A DNA stretch of 64,000 nt from Acinetobacter lactucae (GCF_001605885.1 NZ_LRPE01000010.1:1-64000), one strand, 5' to 3'. Shown: positions 9,847 to 19,952, counted from the stretch's first letter. Numbers and translations: made by a program. The notes: generated by a model not told the origin, from the letters alone.

Positions 9847-10644
9847 TTATTTCTGATATCCAGAGTGCCAACGTAGTAAATAGCGTTCTAAAAGCTGTGC
9901 TAAAACATCTGCCAGTTTGCCTAGTAAGGCGTACAGAAGAATACCGACCAGAACGACATCTGTTTGTAAAAACTCACGTGCATTCATGGTCATATAACCA
10001 ATACCTGCTTGAGCTGAAATGGTTTCAGCAACAATGAGCAATACCCAAACCAAACCTAAAGCAAAGCGTAAACCTACTAAAATAGAAGGCATCGCACCCG
10101 GTAGAATAATTTCTTTGTAGAGCTGCCAACGTGAAAGTCCGTAGCTTTTACCCATCTCAATCAATTGAGGGTCAACTGATCGAATACCGTGATAGGTGTT
10201 GATATAGATAGGGAAGAAAACGCCTACTGCGACTAAAAATAATTTCGCTGTTTCATCAATGCCGAACCATAAGATGACAAGTGGGATAAGTGCTAATGCT
10301 GGGATGTTACGAATCATTTGCAAGGTCGTATCGAGCAGAGTAGAAGCGAAACGCGAAGACCCGTTGAGTAGACCCAATAACAAGCCTAAGCCACCGCCAA
10401 TCAACAACCCTAGTAAAGCACGTCCTGCACTGACTTTAACGTGCTGCCAGAGTTCGCCACTCACCAGTAGATGCCAAAAAGCGGAAACTACAGCAGTAGG
10501 TGCAGGTAAAATACGGCTTTCTAAAAGACCCGAACTTGAGGCAATTTGCCAAACAACCAATAGAAGAATAGGGAAAATCCAAGGCAGCAAACGCTGCCCG
10601 ATTTGTTTTGTTCCACGTGAAACAACACTTTCAGCTTTGCTCAT
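9847..10644 (-). CDS. ssuC: Aliphatic sulfonate ABC transporter permease
   Basis: A 265-residue inner-membrane permease with about six membrane segments and a BPD-type EAA loop ([20 protein letters not shown], about residues 161-180), which docks on SsuB. It overlaps the ssuD stop by 4 bases (ATGA), indicating coupled translation. It carries alkanesulfonates delivered by the binding protein into the cytosol. Confidence 0.9.
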   Translation of the reverse strand: MSKAESVVSRGTKQIGQRLLPWIFPILLLVVWQIASSSGLLESRILPAPTAVVSAFWHLLVSGELWQHVKVSAGRALLGLLIGGGLGLLLGLLNGSSRFASTLLDTTLQMIRNIPALALIPLVILWFGIDETAKLFLVAVGVFFPIYINTYHGIRSVDPQLIEMGKSYGLSRWQLYKEIILPGAMPSILVGLRFALGLVWVLLIVAETISAQAGIGYMTMNAREFLQTDVVLVGILLYALLGKLADVLAQLLERYLLRWHSGYQK

Positions 10645-11816
10645 GCAGGCTCCTTGACGGAACTATTTTGCTTCTTCTCGTCTGGAACATAATTGTTGGC
10701 AATAATTTCACCGAATGGACCGGTTAAATTTGGCTGAGCAAGTTTAGCGCGAGTTTCAATTGGTAATAACGGGAATACTAACTCTGCAAAACGAATTGAT
10801 TCTTCAAGGTGTGGATAGCCTGAGAAAATAAAAGTATCGATACCTAAATCGGCATATTCCTGAATACGAGCAGCAACTGTTTCAGGATCCCCTACAAGTG
10901 CTGTACCTGCACCACCACGCACTAAACCAATACCCGCCCAAAGATTTGGAGATACTTCTAGTTTGTCTCGGTTACCGCCGTGGAGAGCTGCCATACGTTG
11001 TTGGCCCACAGAGTCCATTTGTGCAAATTTTTTCTGTGCCGCAGCAATAGTCGCATCATCAAGATATTGGATAAGCTCGTTCGCTGCTGCCCAAGCTTGT
11101 TCGTTGGTCTCGCGAACAATCACGTGTAAGCGAATGCCATAAGTTAATTTACGACCTTTAGCCTCAGCTTTGGCACGAACATGTTCAATCTTTTGTTTAA
11201 CTGCTTCAGGTGGTTCACCCCACGTAAGGTAAGTATCGACTTGCTCAGCAGCCAAATCGACAGCGACGTCTGAAGAACCGCCAAACCAAAGTGGTGGATA
11301 AGGCTTTTGAACAGGTGGGTAAAGTAGTTTTGCATCATCTACTTGTAAACGTTCGCCGTGAAATGTAAATGCTTCACCTGTATGTGAGCGCGTCAAAATT
11401 TCACGCCAGATTTTTACGTATTCATTGGCTGTTTGATAACGGGTCGAATGATCTTCATATAAACCATCGCCACGTAGTTCGGCCTCATCACCACCAGTCA
11501 CTAAGTTGAGCAATACACGACCATTCGACAAGCGGTCAAATGTTGCAGCCATACGAGCTGCCAGAGCTGGGGTGGTAACCCCTGGGCGTAATGCAACTAG
11601 AAATTTAAGGTGTTGAGTTGCATCAATTAGGCTAGCCGCCGTAATCCATGGGTCTTCACATGAACGGCCCGTTGGAATAAGTACACCTTCATAACCTAAA
11701 TTATCTACTGCCACAGCAATTTGCTTCATATAGGCATGGTCAACCTGACGAGCGCCTTTACTTGTACCTAAATAGCGACTATCACCGTGGGTAGGAATAA
11801 ACCAGAAAATTTTCAT
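10641..11816 (-). CDS. ssuD: FMNH2-dependent alkanesulfonate monooxygenase
   Basis: A luciferase-like flavin monooxygenase that releases sulfite from alkanesulfonates so the sulfur can be assimilated. Family signs: [17 protein letters not shown] at the N-terminus, [34 protein letters not shown] and WFGGSS. The frame also offers ATG at 11822, but AGGTA is only a few bases from it and better spaced from ATG at 11816, giving 391 residues. The required FMN reductase (SsuE) is not in this operon; the reductase at 541-1083 is a distant candidate only. Confidence 0.93.
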   Translation of the reverse strand: MKIFWFIPTHGDSRYLGTSKGARQVDHAYMKQIAVAVDNLGYEGVLIPTGRSCEDPWITAASLIDATQHLKFLVALRPGVTTPALAARMAATFDRLSNGRVLLNLVTGGDEAELRGDGLYEDHSTRYQTANEYVKIWREILTRSHTGEAFTFHGERLQVDDAKLLYPPVQKPYPPLWFGGSSDVAVDLAAEQVDTYLTWGEPPEAVKQKIEHVRAKAEAKGRKLTYGIRLHVIVRETNEQAWAAANELIQYLDDATIAAAQKKFAQMDSVGQQRMAALHGGNRDKLEVSPNLWAGIGLVRGGAGTALVGDPETVAARIQEYADLGIDTFIFSGYPHLEESIRFAELVFPLLPIETRAKLAQPNLTGPFGEIIANNYVPDEKKQNSSVKEPA

Positions 11817-11840
11817 GTGCATTACCTATATCTATTGAAA

Positions 11841-12824
11841 TTACTTGGCAATCCAAACAGCTTGTTTAATGCTGATTGGTTTTGGAATGATGCCTTGTTG
11901 AGTAAAGATGTCTGCGAGTTGCTGCTGCTCAGCAATCACTTTGCTGTTAAGAGGAGCTGCCGATGAAGGGCGCGGACGACGTTTAATGAATAAATCACTG
12001 GTTGCAGGTTTAAGACCTGTACTTTGCCCAATCGCACCTGCCGTTTCTGCTTGATGGCTTTGAACCCATTTATCAGCTTGATTGATTTGTTTGATGAGCC
12101 CTGAAACAGCTTTCGAATGTTGTTTAACAAAATTTGGAGCGGCTAAATAAAAGGTATAGTTCGGGCTTAAGCCTTTACCCGATGCAAGAACACGCGCTTG
12201 ATCTTCAAGTTGTGCTGAAGCGAAGTAAGGATCCCAAATTGCCCATGCATCTACAGCACCTTTTTGAAATGCTGCGCGAGCATCGGCTGGAGTAAGCCAA
12301 ATGGGAGTAATATCACTCCATTTTAAGCCTGCTTTACGCACAGCCTGTACAAGTAAGTAATGTGAACTCGAACCTTTTTGCAGCGCAATACGTTTGCCTT
12401 TAAGGTCTTTAAGCTGTTTGAGTTGCGAGTTTTTTGGAACTAAAATTGCCGATGCCAATGGCTTTGCCGCTTCATAAGCAATGTAATATAAAGGCTTGCC
12501 AGCCGCTTGTGCGTAGACAGGAGGCGTGTCTCCAGTAACGCCTACATCAAGGGACCCGACAGCTAAAGCTTCTAAAATTTGTGGGCCAGCAGGGAACTCA
12601 TTCCAAGTAACTTTGGCATTTGGAAATTCTTGTTCAAATAGTTTTTGCTGTTTGGCAATCGCAAAGTTAATTGAACTTTTTTGAAAACCAATACGAAGTT
12701 CTTTTACAGTTGGATCAATTGCCCAAGCTGGCGCTGCGATTGTTAAACCTAATACAGTGACTGTATTGATGCGTTTAGCTAATTGTGCCCACTGACTCTT
12801 ATTAAATAATGACTGATGTTGCAT
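11841..12824 (-). CDS. ssuA: Sulfonate ABC transporter periplasmic binding protein
   Basis: A solute-binding protein of the SsuA/TauA/NMT1 family. The start at 12824 has a strong AAGGA ribosome site; the longer frame from 12857 lacks one. Residues after the signal peptide (cleavage expected after APAWA) read IDPTVKELRIGFQKS, then the ligand-site segments EFPAGPQILEAL, GDTPPVYAQAAGKP and KGSSSHYLLVQA. Exported to the periplasm. It is about one third to one half identical by eye to the neighbouring lipoprotein version at 12897-13865, so the pair looks like a tandem duplication. Confidence 0.9.
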   Translation of the reverse strand: MQHQSLFNKSQWAQLAKRINTVTVLGLTIAAPAWAIDPTVKELRIGFQKSSINFAIAKQQKLFEQEFPNAKVTWNEFPAGPQILEALAVGSLDVGVTGDTPPVYAQAAGKPLYYIAYEAAKPLASAILVPKNSQLKQLKDLKGKRIALQKGSSSHYLLVQAVRKAGLKWSDITPIWLTPADARAAFQKGAVDAWAIWDPYFASAQLEDQARVLASGKGLSPNYTFYLAAPNFVKQHSKAVSGLIKQINQADKWVQSHQAETAGAIGQSTGLKPATSDLFIKRRPRPSSAAPLNSKVIAEQQQLADIFTQQGIIPKPISIKQAVWIAK

Positions 12825-12896
12825 ATTGATATCCTTGTTCCCCTTGAGGTCAGGCACAGCATTTATATCGTTATTTAAGCCGTGCCCAAGCTGGGT

Positions 12897-13865
12897 TTAT
12901 TTCAGTTTTAAAATGGCATTTTGAATAGTGAGCTTGTTAGGAATGAGCTTTTGCGTATAAAAGGCATCAGCTACTTGTTGTTGTTCTTGTGCCACCTTGT
13001 CAGAGATTGGCTGAACTCCAAAACCCATACGTGAAATGGAAGTTTTGAGTACATCAAACTCAAGTGCGGTAGGTTTTTCGAGTAATTTGGCCGCTTCATC
13101 CTGATGTAAACTTACCCACTCAGTGGTCTGATTAAGTGTCTGTACAACAGTGTTAAGTACTTTCGGATTATTTTCTGCAAATTTACGGTCAGCTAAATAA
13201 AACTGATGATTGCTCACCAAGTTTTCACCTGTTGCTAAAACTCGGGCCTGAATTTGATGTTCAGCTGCAGCAAAGAACGGGTCCCAAATCACCCATGCAT
13301 CGACAGCACCTTTTTCAAAGGCAGCACGTGCGTCTGATGGTGGTAAATAAACAGGTTGAATATCACTTAAGCTTAAGTTGTTGGCTTCTAAAACTTTTAA
13401 TAATAGGTAATGAACATTCGAACCTTTATTAAGAGCAACACGTTTGCCTTTTAAATCTTTAATAGAGTGAATAGGAGAGTCTTTTTGTACCAATAGTGCT
13501 TCAGCTTTTGGCGCAGGAGGTTGGTTTGCGACATAAACTAAATTTGGATTGGCCGCTTGAGCAAAGATCGGTGGCGCTTCACCAGCTTCACCTAGTGAAA
13601 CACTTCCTACGTTTAAACCTTCAAGCAATTGAGGTCCAGCAGGAAACTCAACCCATTTTACTTGCACGCCTTGTTCTTTTAATGCTTTTTCTAAGTCACC
13701 ACGAGCCTTTAAAATAGGAAGGATGCCATATTTTTGATAGCCAATATTTAAGGTTGTGGTGGCTTGTTCCTCTTTTTTGGCACAACCACTTAACATCATC
13801 ACTCCTGCAAGGCTGGCCGCGATGACTGAATATTTTGCCCATGAAGTGGTGTTGAAACGTGCCAT
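12897..13865 (-). CDS. Sulfonate-binding lipoprotein (second SsuA-like protein)
   Basis: First gene of the ssu operon. The start at 13865 places a lipoprotein signal at the N-terminus (MLSGC lipobox about residue 28), unlike its neighbour ssuA, which has a cleavable signal. An upstream frame to 13991 would add 42 implausible residues before it. Shared motifs with ssuA: EFPAGPQLLEGL, GEAPPIFAQAANP, KGSNVHYLLLKV and KGAVDAWVIWDPFFA. It probably captures a different or overlapping range of sulfonates while tethered to a membrane. The ribosome site is GGAG about 12 bases before the start. Confidence 0.85.
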   Translation of the reverse strand: MARFNTTSWAKYSVIAASLAGVMMLSGCAKKEEQATTTLNIGYQKYGILPILKARGDLEKALKEQGVQVKWVEFPAGPQLLEGLNVGSVSLGEAGEAPPIFAQAANPNLVYVANQPPAPKAEALLVQKDSPIHSIKDLKGKRVALNKGSNVHYLLLKVLEANNLSLSDIQPVYLPPSDARAAFEKGAVDAWVIWDPFFAAAEHQIQARVLATGENLVSNHQFYLADRKFAENNPKVLNTVVQTLNQTTEWVSLHQDEAAKLLEKPTALEFDVLKTSISRMGFGVQPISDKVAQEQQQVADAFYTQKLIPNKLTIQNAILKLK

Positions 13866-14107
13866 GAGATTTCGTGCTCCCCGAAAGAGAAAAAGAAAAA
13901 ATAATTGGATGAGCAGATACCCTAAAGGGATTTTTATTTCAGAAAAAATAAGTATTCGGTCTTTATTTATGCGAAAAAAAGCTAAACACAATAGGTAATA
14001 AACTTAGGTGAAAAAATGATTTATTTATTAGGAATATATTTAATGAGTTTTGAGTAAGTTGATGTAATAAAATAAAAAAATATTAAAAACACTAAAAATA
14101 AAAATTT
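13866..14107. other. Gene-free leader/promoter region of the ssu operon
   Basis: AT-rich, no gene seen on either strand. On the minus strand it must contain the ssu promoter and leader. A short palindrome (CCCTTTAGGG, 13921-13930) lies about 55 bases before the first start codon. No confident -35/-10 pair or Cbl/CysB-type site could be assigned by eye. Confidence 0.5.
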
Positions 14108-14155
14108 AAAAAAAGTACAACCATAAATTAATCGTATTTATGGATGTACTTTTTT
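14108..14155 (-). terminator. Terminator of argA
   Basis: A long imperfect stem (AAAAAGTACA-CCATAAAT / ATTTATGG-TGTACTTTTT with one internal mismatch) with a 7-base loop, flanked by A- and T-runs. It lies 45 bases after argA on the minus strand; it could act on both strands. Confidence 0.85.
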
Positions 14156-14199
14156 AACTAAGCTTATCTGAAATAAGAATATCTTAAAAAGAGCAAAGG

Positions 14200-15555
14200 C
14201 TAGGGAAGCAGTTTCTTAAAGACTAAAGAATTCCTTTGGTAGTTATAAAGCGCCTGACGAGCATTTGGTAAGTCATCAACACTCACCTGATGAAAACCAT
14301 GTTCTAAAAACCAATGAGCAGTACGTGTTGTTAAAACGAATAACTGACGAATACCTTGTTCTTTGGCTTTTTCTTCAAGGAATTGCAAAATCTGGCTACC
14401 ACGATTCGATTTACGATAACTTGGGTGTACTGCGACGCAGGCAATTTCTGCGGAACGTGTTTCATTAAATTCGGTCGGAATTGGATAAAGGGCGGCACAC
14501 GCTAGAATTGTACCATCGCGTTCAATAACAGCGAACTGGCTAATTTCTTGCTCTAAACGTTCACGTGAGCGATACACCAAGATACCTTCTTCTTCTAGCG
14601 GACGTAATAAATTCATTAAACCGCCCACATCTTGAATGTTGGCCATGCGAACTTCTTCATAATGCGCATCGGTAATCATGGTACCAACACCATCACGTGT
14701 GAACAGCTCTTCAATTAGTGCACCATCATAAGCATAAGAAATGAGATGAACACGGTGTACGCCTGATAAAGACGCTTTTTTTGCTTGTTGCAGATGTAAA
14801 GTGAGTGTTGGGCTAATGGTTTGGTATTGTTGAATATAGTAGTCCAGTTGATGCGGACTTAATTCACGTAATATTTGCTCATCTTCGTTCAGCAGCCCTT
14901 GTTGCTCACCTAGAAAAATGAGTTTATCTGCTTTTAAGTAAGTTGCGGTTTTAGTTGCGACTTCTTCCGCCCGCAAGTTAAATACTTCGCCTGTAGTGGA
15001 ATAACCTGTTGGGCCTAATAGCACAATATTATGGTTATCGAGGTGTCGCTCAATTGCATCGGTATCAATAGAGCGAACTTCACCTGTAAGCTGGAAATCC
15101 ATGCCCTCACGAATGCCATAAGGTTTAGCAGTCACAAAATTACCTGATACGACATCTATTCGAGCACCGTACATGGGAGAGTTTGCCAAACCCATAGAAA
15201 GCAATGCTTCAATTTCTAGGCGAATAGAACCTACTGCACTCATGACGCAGCTTAAAGATTCACGTGTAGTAATACGGCTGTTGTCATAAAAAGGAGTTTC
15301 AATTCCTTTCTCTTTAAGATTTTGATTAATTTGCGGACGTGCGCCATGCACAAGAATTAAGCGAATGCCAAGAGAATGCAATAAAGCAATATCATGAATG
15401 ATATGTTCAAAATTAGGATGACGAACTGCTTCGCCGCCAAACATCAAGACAAAAGTTTTATCGCGATGTGCATTAATGTAGGGTGCTGAGTGTCGAAACC
15501 AGTGTACATAATGCTGGGTGTTATTATGCGACTTACTTTCAGGCTTACTTGGCAT
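14200..15555 (-). CDS. argA: N-acetylglutamate synthase (classical ArgA)
   Basis: A 451-residue two-domain enzyme for the first step of arginine synthesis, acetyl-CoA + glutamate. The N-terminal amino-acid-kinase-like domain shows VLMFGGEAVRHPNF and LVHGARPQIN; the C-terminal GNAT domain shows ACVAVHPSYRKSNRGSQIL (about residues 372-390), the acetyl-CoA loop. In this family the kinase-like domain binds arginine for feedback inhibition. Length fits. Single gene with its own terminator. Confidence 0.95.
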   Translation of the reverse strand: MPSKPESKSHNNTQHYVHWFRHSAPYINAHRDKTFVLMFGGEAVRHPNFEHIIHDIALLHSLGIRLILVHGARPQINQNLKEKGIETPFYDNSRITTRESLSCVMSAVGSIRLEIEALLSMGLANSPMYGARIDVVSGNFVTAKPYGIREGMDFQLTGEVRSIDTDAIERHLDNHNIVLLGPTGYSTTGEVFNLRAEEVATKTATYLKADKLIFLGEQQGLLNEDEQILRELSPHQLDYYIQQYQTISPTLTLHLQQAKKASLSGVHRVHLISYAYDGALIEELFTRDGVGTMITDAHYEEVRMANIQDVGGLMNLLRPLEEEGILVYRSRERLEQEISQFAVIERDGTILACAALYPIPTEFNETRSAEIACVAVHPSYRKSNRGSQILQFLEEKAKEQGIRQLFVLTTRTAHWFLEHGFHQVSVDDLPNARQALYNYQRNSLVFKKLLP

Positions 15556-15633
15556 ACCGATCTCGAATCAACAGCAAAAAGATATAAAGATGATTCTAAA
15601 CAAAAAAGATTAAAGCCGCATGTTTTAGATAAA

Positions 15634-15662
15634 AAAACACCCAAATCTAAGTTTGGGTGTTT
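15634..15662 (-). terminator. Terminator of the first RcnB-like gene
   Basis: An 11-bp perfect stem (AAACACCCAAA / TTTGGGTGTTT, loop TCTAAG) with A7 on its left, giving a T-run on the minus strand, 15 bases after the gene at 15677-16006. Confidence 0.9.
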
Positions 15663-15676
15663 AAAGAGTTCTAGAG

Positions 15677-16006
15677 TTAGTAAATAACTCTAATGATTTT
15701 ATGGCTCTGTTCATTTACCAGTACATAATTTCCGTTCACTTTGTACCATTTTTGATAGCGACCCGGTTTAGTCAATTTTTGATGTTGGCGATAGTCAATC
15801 ACGTAACGTGAGTGTTGATATTCATGTGGTACAACCTGACCCACTCGCCATTCATTACGATGGTCATCTTTTTTAATCACTTTAACTGTTTTTACTTCAT
15901 GGTTTTGATAGTTGCCATGGTGATTATGATCGTTAGGTGCTGCCATTGCTGTCGTTGCAACTAAACCAGTAAGTGAAAGAACAATTGCTGTTGTTAATTT
16001 TTTCAT
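15677..16006 (-). CDS. RcnB-family periplasmic protein
   Basis: A 109-residue secreted protein: signal peptide of about 22 residues (MKKLTTAIVLSLTGLVATTA, cleavage after AMA), a His-rich stretch (NDHNHHGNYQNH), then the RcnB domain with the family pattern W..GQ..P..Y....Y.IDY.....P...Q.WY.V...Y.L. The E. coli founder RcnB is a periplasmic protein needed for nickel/cobalt homeostasis; metal binding here is inferred, helped by the histidines. A second member lies just upstream. Confidence 0.8.
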   Translation of the reverse strand: MKKLTTAIVLSLTGLVATTAMAAPNDHNHHGNYQNHEVKTVKVIKKDDHRNEWRVGQVVPHEYQHSRYVIDYRQHQKLTKPGRYQKWYKVNGNYVLVNEQSHKIIRVIY

Positions 16007-16183
16007 TATGAACCTCGAATGATGAGCTAAATTTCAATAACTAAAGATTAGTGAACAATTGCAGATAAATCGTGGAGACCAAGAAGAATAAATGTGAAAA
16101 CCCAATATGAAATAAGAAGAAATTAAGAAAATACTTAATATGAAAATATAAAAAGTTTTTATTTTTAAAATATATAAGTAATA

Positions 16184-16220
16184 AAAAAAGGATAAAACTC
16201 GAAGGCTTTATCCTTTTTAT
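16184..16220 (-). terminator. Terminator of the second RcnB-like gene
   Basis: Stem AAAAAGGATAAA / TTTATCCTTTTT with a 10-base loop, A-run on the left giving the minus-strand T-run. A smaller stem (CGATAG / CTATCG, 16225-16243) sits between it and the stop codon. Confidence 0.8.
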
Positions 16221-16245
16221 TCAACGATAGCGAGGCTCTATCGCT

Positions 16246-16659
16246 TTAAAAACCACGAATACTAACAATGCTATTAGAATCTGTATCGACTAAAATATAG
16301 TCATTATTGATTTTGTACCATTGCTGATTACGGCCCGGTTTAGGTAGGTTGCTGTCTTTATAGTCGACTTTATAACCATTGCCACGATAGTGCTGTGGCA
16401 TAACATAACCCGGCTGCCAGCGATGCTGTTTCAACCGTTCAAAGCCACGTTCTTCGCGCATACGGCGTTCGTCACGGATACGATCTTCATCATGATCACG
16501 TCCAAATCCTGGCCCACGATCATTCCACTCACCACGTGGTCCTCCGCCTTTAGGACCTTTAGGGCCATGGCCTCGGTCAAAAGGGGGATCAGCAAAGCTC
16601 GCCATACTGGTGGTCAGTACGGTTATGCATAGGGCTAAGATGGTGAACAACTTTTTCAT
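16246..16659 (-). CDS. RcnB-family periplasmic protein with Gly/Arg/Asp-rich linker
   Basis: A 137-residue secreted protein from the ATG at 16659, which has GAGG at good distance; the longer frame to 16737 would hide the signal peptide. Signal peptide ends near SFA-DPP. A low-complexity segment rich in G, P, R, D and E follows (about residues 26-75), then an RcnB domain ending in WYKINNDYILVDTDSNSIVS. It differs from the 109-residue neighbour mainly by this linker. Function inferred only from family. Confidence 0.8.
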   Translation of the reverse strand: MKKLFTILALCITVLTTSMASFADPPFDRGHGPKGPKGGGPRGEWNDRGPGFGRDHDEDRIRDERRMREERGFERLKQHRWQPGYVMPQHYRGNGYKVDYKDSNLPKPGRNQQWYKINNDYILVDTDSNSIVSIRGF

Positions 16660-16877
16660 GATGCATCCTCGTTTACATCTGATGTCTCTCATGTTGAATA
16701 CTCTACGCGCAAAATGCAGAGAAACTGTGAAGATCATTTAATGGTTCAATTAAAATTACGGATAGATCAAGAGTTTTTTATCAATCGTAAAAAAGGCTTG
16801 TATATATCTTTTCAGGTATAGGCAAGCCAGATTTGATGATTGGCCGTAATTTAATTTAGCTTTTCATCTTTAACTTT

Positions 16878-17624
16878 TTAATCCTGTGCATCAATACTTT
16901 GACCATTGAGCGCCAAGCTGTCTTCACCCATTAAATAGAGGTAGGCAGGCAAGATTGACTCAGGTGTAGGTAGTGTCTTCGGATCTTCTTGTGGGTAAGC
17001 TTTCGCACGCATTGCAGTACGTGTTGCACCTGGATTAATACAGTTAAAGCGGATATTTGGATAAGTATTCTCTGCTGCAAAAATTTTGCTCACTGCTTCA
17101 ATTGCAATTTTGGAGACAGAATAGGCGCCCCATAAAGCACGTGCTTCACGGCCTACACCTGAACTGGTAAACACGACAGAGGCGTTTTCTGACTTTTGCA
17201 AAAGTGGTAATAAGGCTTGAGTGAGAGCAAAAGGAGCACGTAAGTTAACTGCCATCACATCATCCCATACTTCTGTAGGATAATGTGCTAGCTCTACACG
17301 TTCACCCAAAATACCCGCATTATGCAAAATACCGTCTAGACGTCCAAACTGCTTTTCGAGCGTATCGACTAAAAAGTCATAATCACGATCAGAGGCACTT
17401 GAAAGTTGTAGCGGTAAAATCGCGGGCTGAGGTGCACCTAGACTCTCAATTTCATCATAAATCACTTCAAGTTTATTTAAGGTTCTACCATGCAGGACAA
17501 CGGTTGCACCATGTAGGGCATAACTTAGAGCCGCAGCTCGCCCAATTCCATCACCAGCACCAGTGATTAAAATAACACGATCTTTGAGTAGATCCGGACG
17601 AGGTTGATATTCTGAATATTTCAT
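16878..17624 (-). CDS. yciK: Short-chain dehydrogenase/reductase, YciK type
   Basis: A 248-residue SDR. Cofactor loop TGAGDGIG (about residues 21-28), the NAG motif HNAGILG, and the catalytic set S-x-YSVSK (YSVSK about 168-172). After the core comes INPGATRTAMRAKAYP. Ribosome site AAGGAGG is strong. In Pseudomonas the same order ubiG - mupP - yciK is found, and the three minus-strand genes here follow it. Substrate of YciK is not established. Confidence 0.85.
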   Translation of the reverse strand: MKYSEYQPRPDLLKDRVILITGAGDGIGRAAALSYALHGATVVLHGRTLNKLEVIYDEIESLGAPQPAILPLQLSSASDRDYDFLVDTLEKQFGRLDGILHNAGILGERVELAHYPTEVWDDVMAVNLRAPFALTQALLPLLQKSENASVVFTSSGVGREARALWGAYSVSKIAIEAVSKIFAAENTYPNIRFNCINPGATRTAMRAKAYPQEDPKTLPTPESILPAYLYLMGEDSLALNGQSIDAQD

Positions 17625-17693
17625 TGGTAAACCTCCTTCTTTTTATATTGATAAAACGAATAGCCGTTAAAAAAAGTCTATAAAACTCTGATG

Positions 17694-18395
17694 TTAACTT
17701 ATCATACGCTGATTTTCCTGTAGAGCAGGAAGCTTTTGACGTAACATATCGTGTAATTCTGTCACCGTATTTACAATCGAATCAGCCTGCCAAGCAGCGA
17801 GATCATCACGGTGCTCAATAGGTAGATAGCCGTACGCGGCTAAAATAGTGTACATATTGGCATTGCGACCAGCATCAATATCACGTGGGTGGTCGCCCAC
17901 ATAAATAATTTCATCTGCTTGGATATTTAACTGTTTGGCAGCTAAATACATGGGTTCAGGGTCTGGTTTTGTTTTACTGACATCTTCAGGACATACCAAA
18001 ACCGCACAGCGTTCTGTCAGATTTAACTTTTCTAAAAGAGATTCACTTAAACCGCGTGGTTTATTGGTCACAATACCCCACGGGATTTGCGCAGCTTCTA
18101 ACTCTTCTAAAAGTGGATACATGCCTTCAAACAAATCTGTATCAACCACAATATTATTGCCGTACAGATCTAAAAAGTTTTGACGATGAGCCAAGAAAAT
18201 TGGATTGGCCACATCCAGCTCTGGATAGACCAATTTCACCATCGCACGCGCACCTTCAGAAACTTGAGTGCGAATTAAGTCTGCATCAACCACAGGACGT
18301 CTTTCATCACGGCACATTTGCTGAATAATACGAATGAAATCCGCAGCTGTATCGATAAGAGTACCGTCTAAATCAAATAAAACAGCTTTCATCAT
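17694..18395 (-). CDS. mupP: HAD phosphatase, probable MurNAc-6-phosphate phosphatase (MupP); annotated elsewhere as Gph
   Basis: A 233-residue HAD-superfamily hydrolase: motif [10 protein letters not shown] (residues 8-16), motif II VTNKP, motif [13 protein letters not shown]. By sequence alone it looks like phosphoglycolate phosphatase. Context suggests MupP: in Pseudomonas the gene between ubiG and yciK is the MurNAc-6-phosphate phosphatase of the cell-wall recycling route with AmgK and MurU, which Acinetobacter also uses. The start overlaps the ubiG stop (ATGATGA), so translation is coupled. The specific substrate remains inference. Confidence 0.75.
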   Translation of the reverse strand: MMKAVLFDLDGTLIDTAADFIRIIQQMCRDERRPVVDADLIRTQVSEGARAMVKLVYPELDVANPIFLAHRQNFLDLYGNNIVVDTDLFEGMYPLLEELEAAQIPWGIVTNKPRGLSESLLEKLNLTERCAVLVCPEDVSKTKPDPEPMYLAAKQLNIQADEIIYVGDHPRDIDAGRNANMYTILAAYGYLPIEHRDDLAAWQADSIVNTVTELHDMLRQKLPALQENQRMIS

Positions 18396-19105
18396 GCACC
18401 TGTATTAATCGTATGAACCATATAGTTAACGTCAACATTTGGCGCTAACCAGTAATGCTTGGTCAGTGGGTTGTAATGTAGTCCAGTCATTTCTTTTAAC
18501 GTAAGGCCTGCATTACGAATGTCATGTGCCATTTCAGATGGTCGAATAAATTTATGATAATCATGTGTACCTTTTGGCAACATGCGTAGTACGTACTCTG
18601 CGCCAATAATGGCAAATAAATAAGATTTTGGGTTACGGTTAATGGTCGAGAAGAACACATGGCCACCTGGTTTAACCAGAGCCTGACACGCTTTTACAAT
18701 AGATGCCGGGTCTGGAACGTGTTCCATCATTTCCATACAAGTCACCACGTCATATTGGCCTGCTTGTTCTTGGGCTAATTCTTCAACAGGAATTTGACGA
18801 TATTCAATATTTTGAACATTCTCTTGCTGAGCATGTAAACGTCCAACAGCTAGAGGTGCTTCACCCATATCGATGCCGAGTACATCTGCGCCACGACGTG
18901 CCATACTTTCGGCCAAAATGCCACCACCACAGCCGACATCAAGTACTTTTTTACCAGCAAGACCGCCTGCACGTTCATCAATCCAGTTTAGACGTAGTGG
19001 ATTAATTTGATGAAGTGGGCGAAATTCAGAATGTTGATCCCACCATTTGGCAGCAAGTGCTTCAAACTTTGCGATTTCTTGTAAATCAACATTCAATTGC
19101 GACAT
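18392..19105 (-). CDS. ubiG: Ubiquinone biosynthesis O-methyltransferase
   Basis: A 237-residue SAM-dependent methyltransferase performing both O-methylations of ubiquinone synthesis. Family signs: [22 protein letters not shown] near the N-terminus (split here as two conserved parts), SAM loop [17 protein letters not shown] (about residues 55-71), [11 protein letters not shown], and LHYNPLT near the end. First gene of the ubiG-mupP-yciK set and divergent from dsbA across 180 bases. Confidence 0.95.
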   Translation of the reverse strand: MSQLNVDLQEIAKFEALAAKWWDQHSEFRPLHQINPLRLNWIDERAGGLAGKKVLDVGCGGGILAESMARRGADVLGIDMGEAPLAVGRLHAQQENVQNIEYRQIPVEELAQEQAGQYDVVTCMEMMEHVPDPASIVKACQALVKPGGHVFFSTINRNPKSYLFAIIGAEYVLRMLPKGTHDYHKFIRPSEMAHDIRNAGLTLKEMTGLHYNPLTKHYWLAPNVDVNYMVHTINTGA

Positions 19106-19285
19106 GGTGCTACCTCTAAACTTGAGTTATCTTTTTGGATGTAGTTCGCCGTTAGTGTAGCGATTATTGGGAAAAAAGCGATAAACCCAATAAAAAACTT
19201 CACACAAGCAAAACGAATTTAGCATATTTGTTTTATATTTAGAGCATAAGCTAATGCATAACAACTTAGAGGAAAAGCTGTAGCA

Positions 19286-19903
19286 ATGAAAAAATTGGTT
19301 TTGGGTGGTTTGAGTGCAGCAATTATGGCCGTATCGGGTAGTGCAATGGCAGCAGATTTTGTTGCTGGTAAAGACTACACCGTGATTGCCAATCCAAGCA
19401 AAGTGGAAGTTCCGGGGAAAATCGAAGTTCGAGAGTTCTTTTGGTATGGCTGTCCGCACTGTTTTAAACTTGAACCGCATATGCAAACGTGGTTAAAACA
19501 GATTCCTAAAGATGTGCGTTTTGTACGTACACCTGCTGCAATGAATAAAATGTGGGAACAAGGGGCGCGTATATATTATACATCTGAGGCATTAGGTGTA
19601 CGTAAACGCACGCATTTACCACTATTCCATGCGATTCAGGTGAACGGTCAACAAATTTTTGATCAGGCTTCTGCTGCGAAGTTCTTTACTCGTTATGGCG
19701 TACCTGAACAGAAATTTAATAGTACTTATAACTCGTTTGCTGTGACTGCAAAAGTTGCCGAGTCAAATAAACTTGCTCAACAGTACCAATTAACAGGCGT
19801 ACCAGCAGTTGTCGTGAATGGTAAATATGTTGTGCAGGGTGAAGATGGTAAAGTCACTCAAGTTGTTAATTATTTAATTGAGAAAGAACGTAAAGCAAAA
19901 TAA
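19286..19903 (+). CDS. dsbA: Thiol:disulfide interchange protein DsbA
   Basis: A 205-residue periplasmic disulfide oxidase. Signal peptide of about 22 residues ending AMA; active site C56-P-H-C59 within FFWYGCPHCFKLEP; cis-proline loop TGVPAVVVNGKYV near the C-terminus. The CPHC dipeptide is that of E. coli DsbA. Single gene with a perfect terminator. It would oxidise exported proteins; several in this window, such as the phospholipase C, contain cysteines. Confidence 0.95.
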   Translation: MKKLVLGGLSAAIMAVSGSAMAADFVAGKDYTVIANPSKVEVPGKIEVREFFWYGCPHCFKLEPHMQTWLKQIPKDVRFVRTPAAMNKMWEQGARIYYTSEALGVRKRTHLPLFHAIQVNGQQIFDQASAAKFFTRYGVPEQKFNSTYNSFAVTAKVAESNKLAQQYQLTGVPAVVVNGKYVVQGEDGKVTQVVNYLIEKERKAK

Positions 19904-19922
19904 GTTGTTTAGGCTTTACTTC

Positions 19923-19952
19923 AAAAATGGGCTTCATATGAAGCCCATTTTT
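19923..19952. terminator. Perfectly symmetric terminator
   Basis: A 30-base perfect palindrome, AAAAATGGGCTTCAT then its complement, between dsbA (plus) and a convergent TetR gene (minus). A-run and T-run on either side allow use in both directions. Confidence 0.9.
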
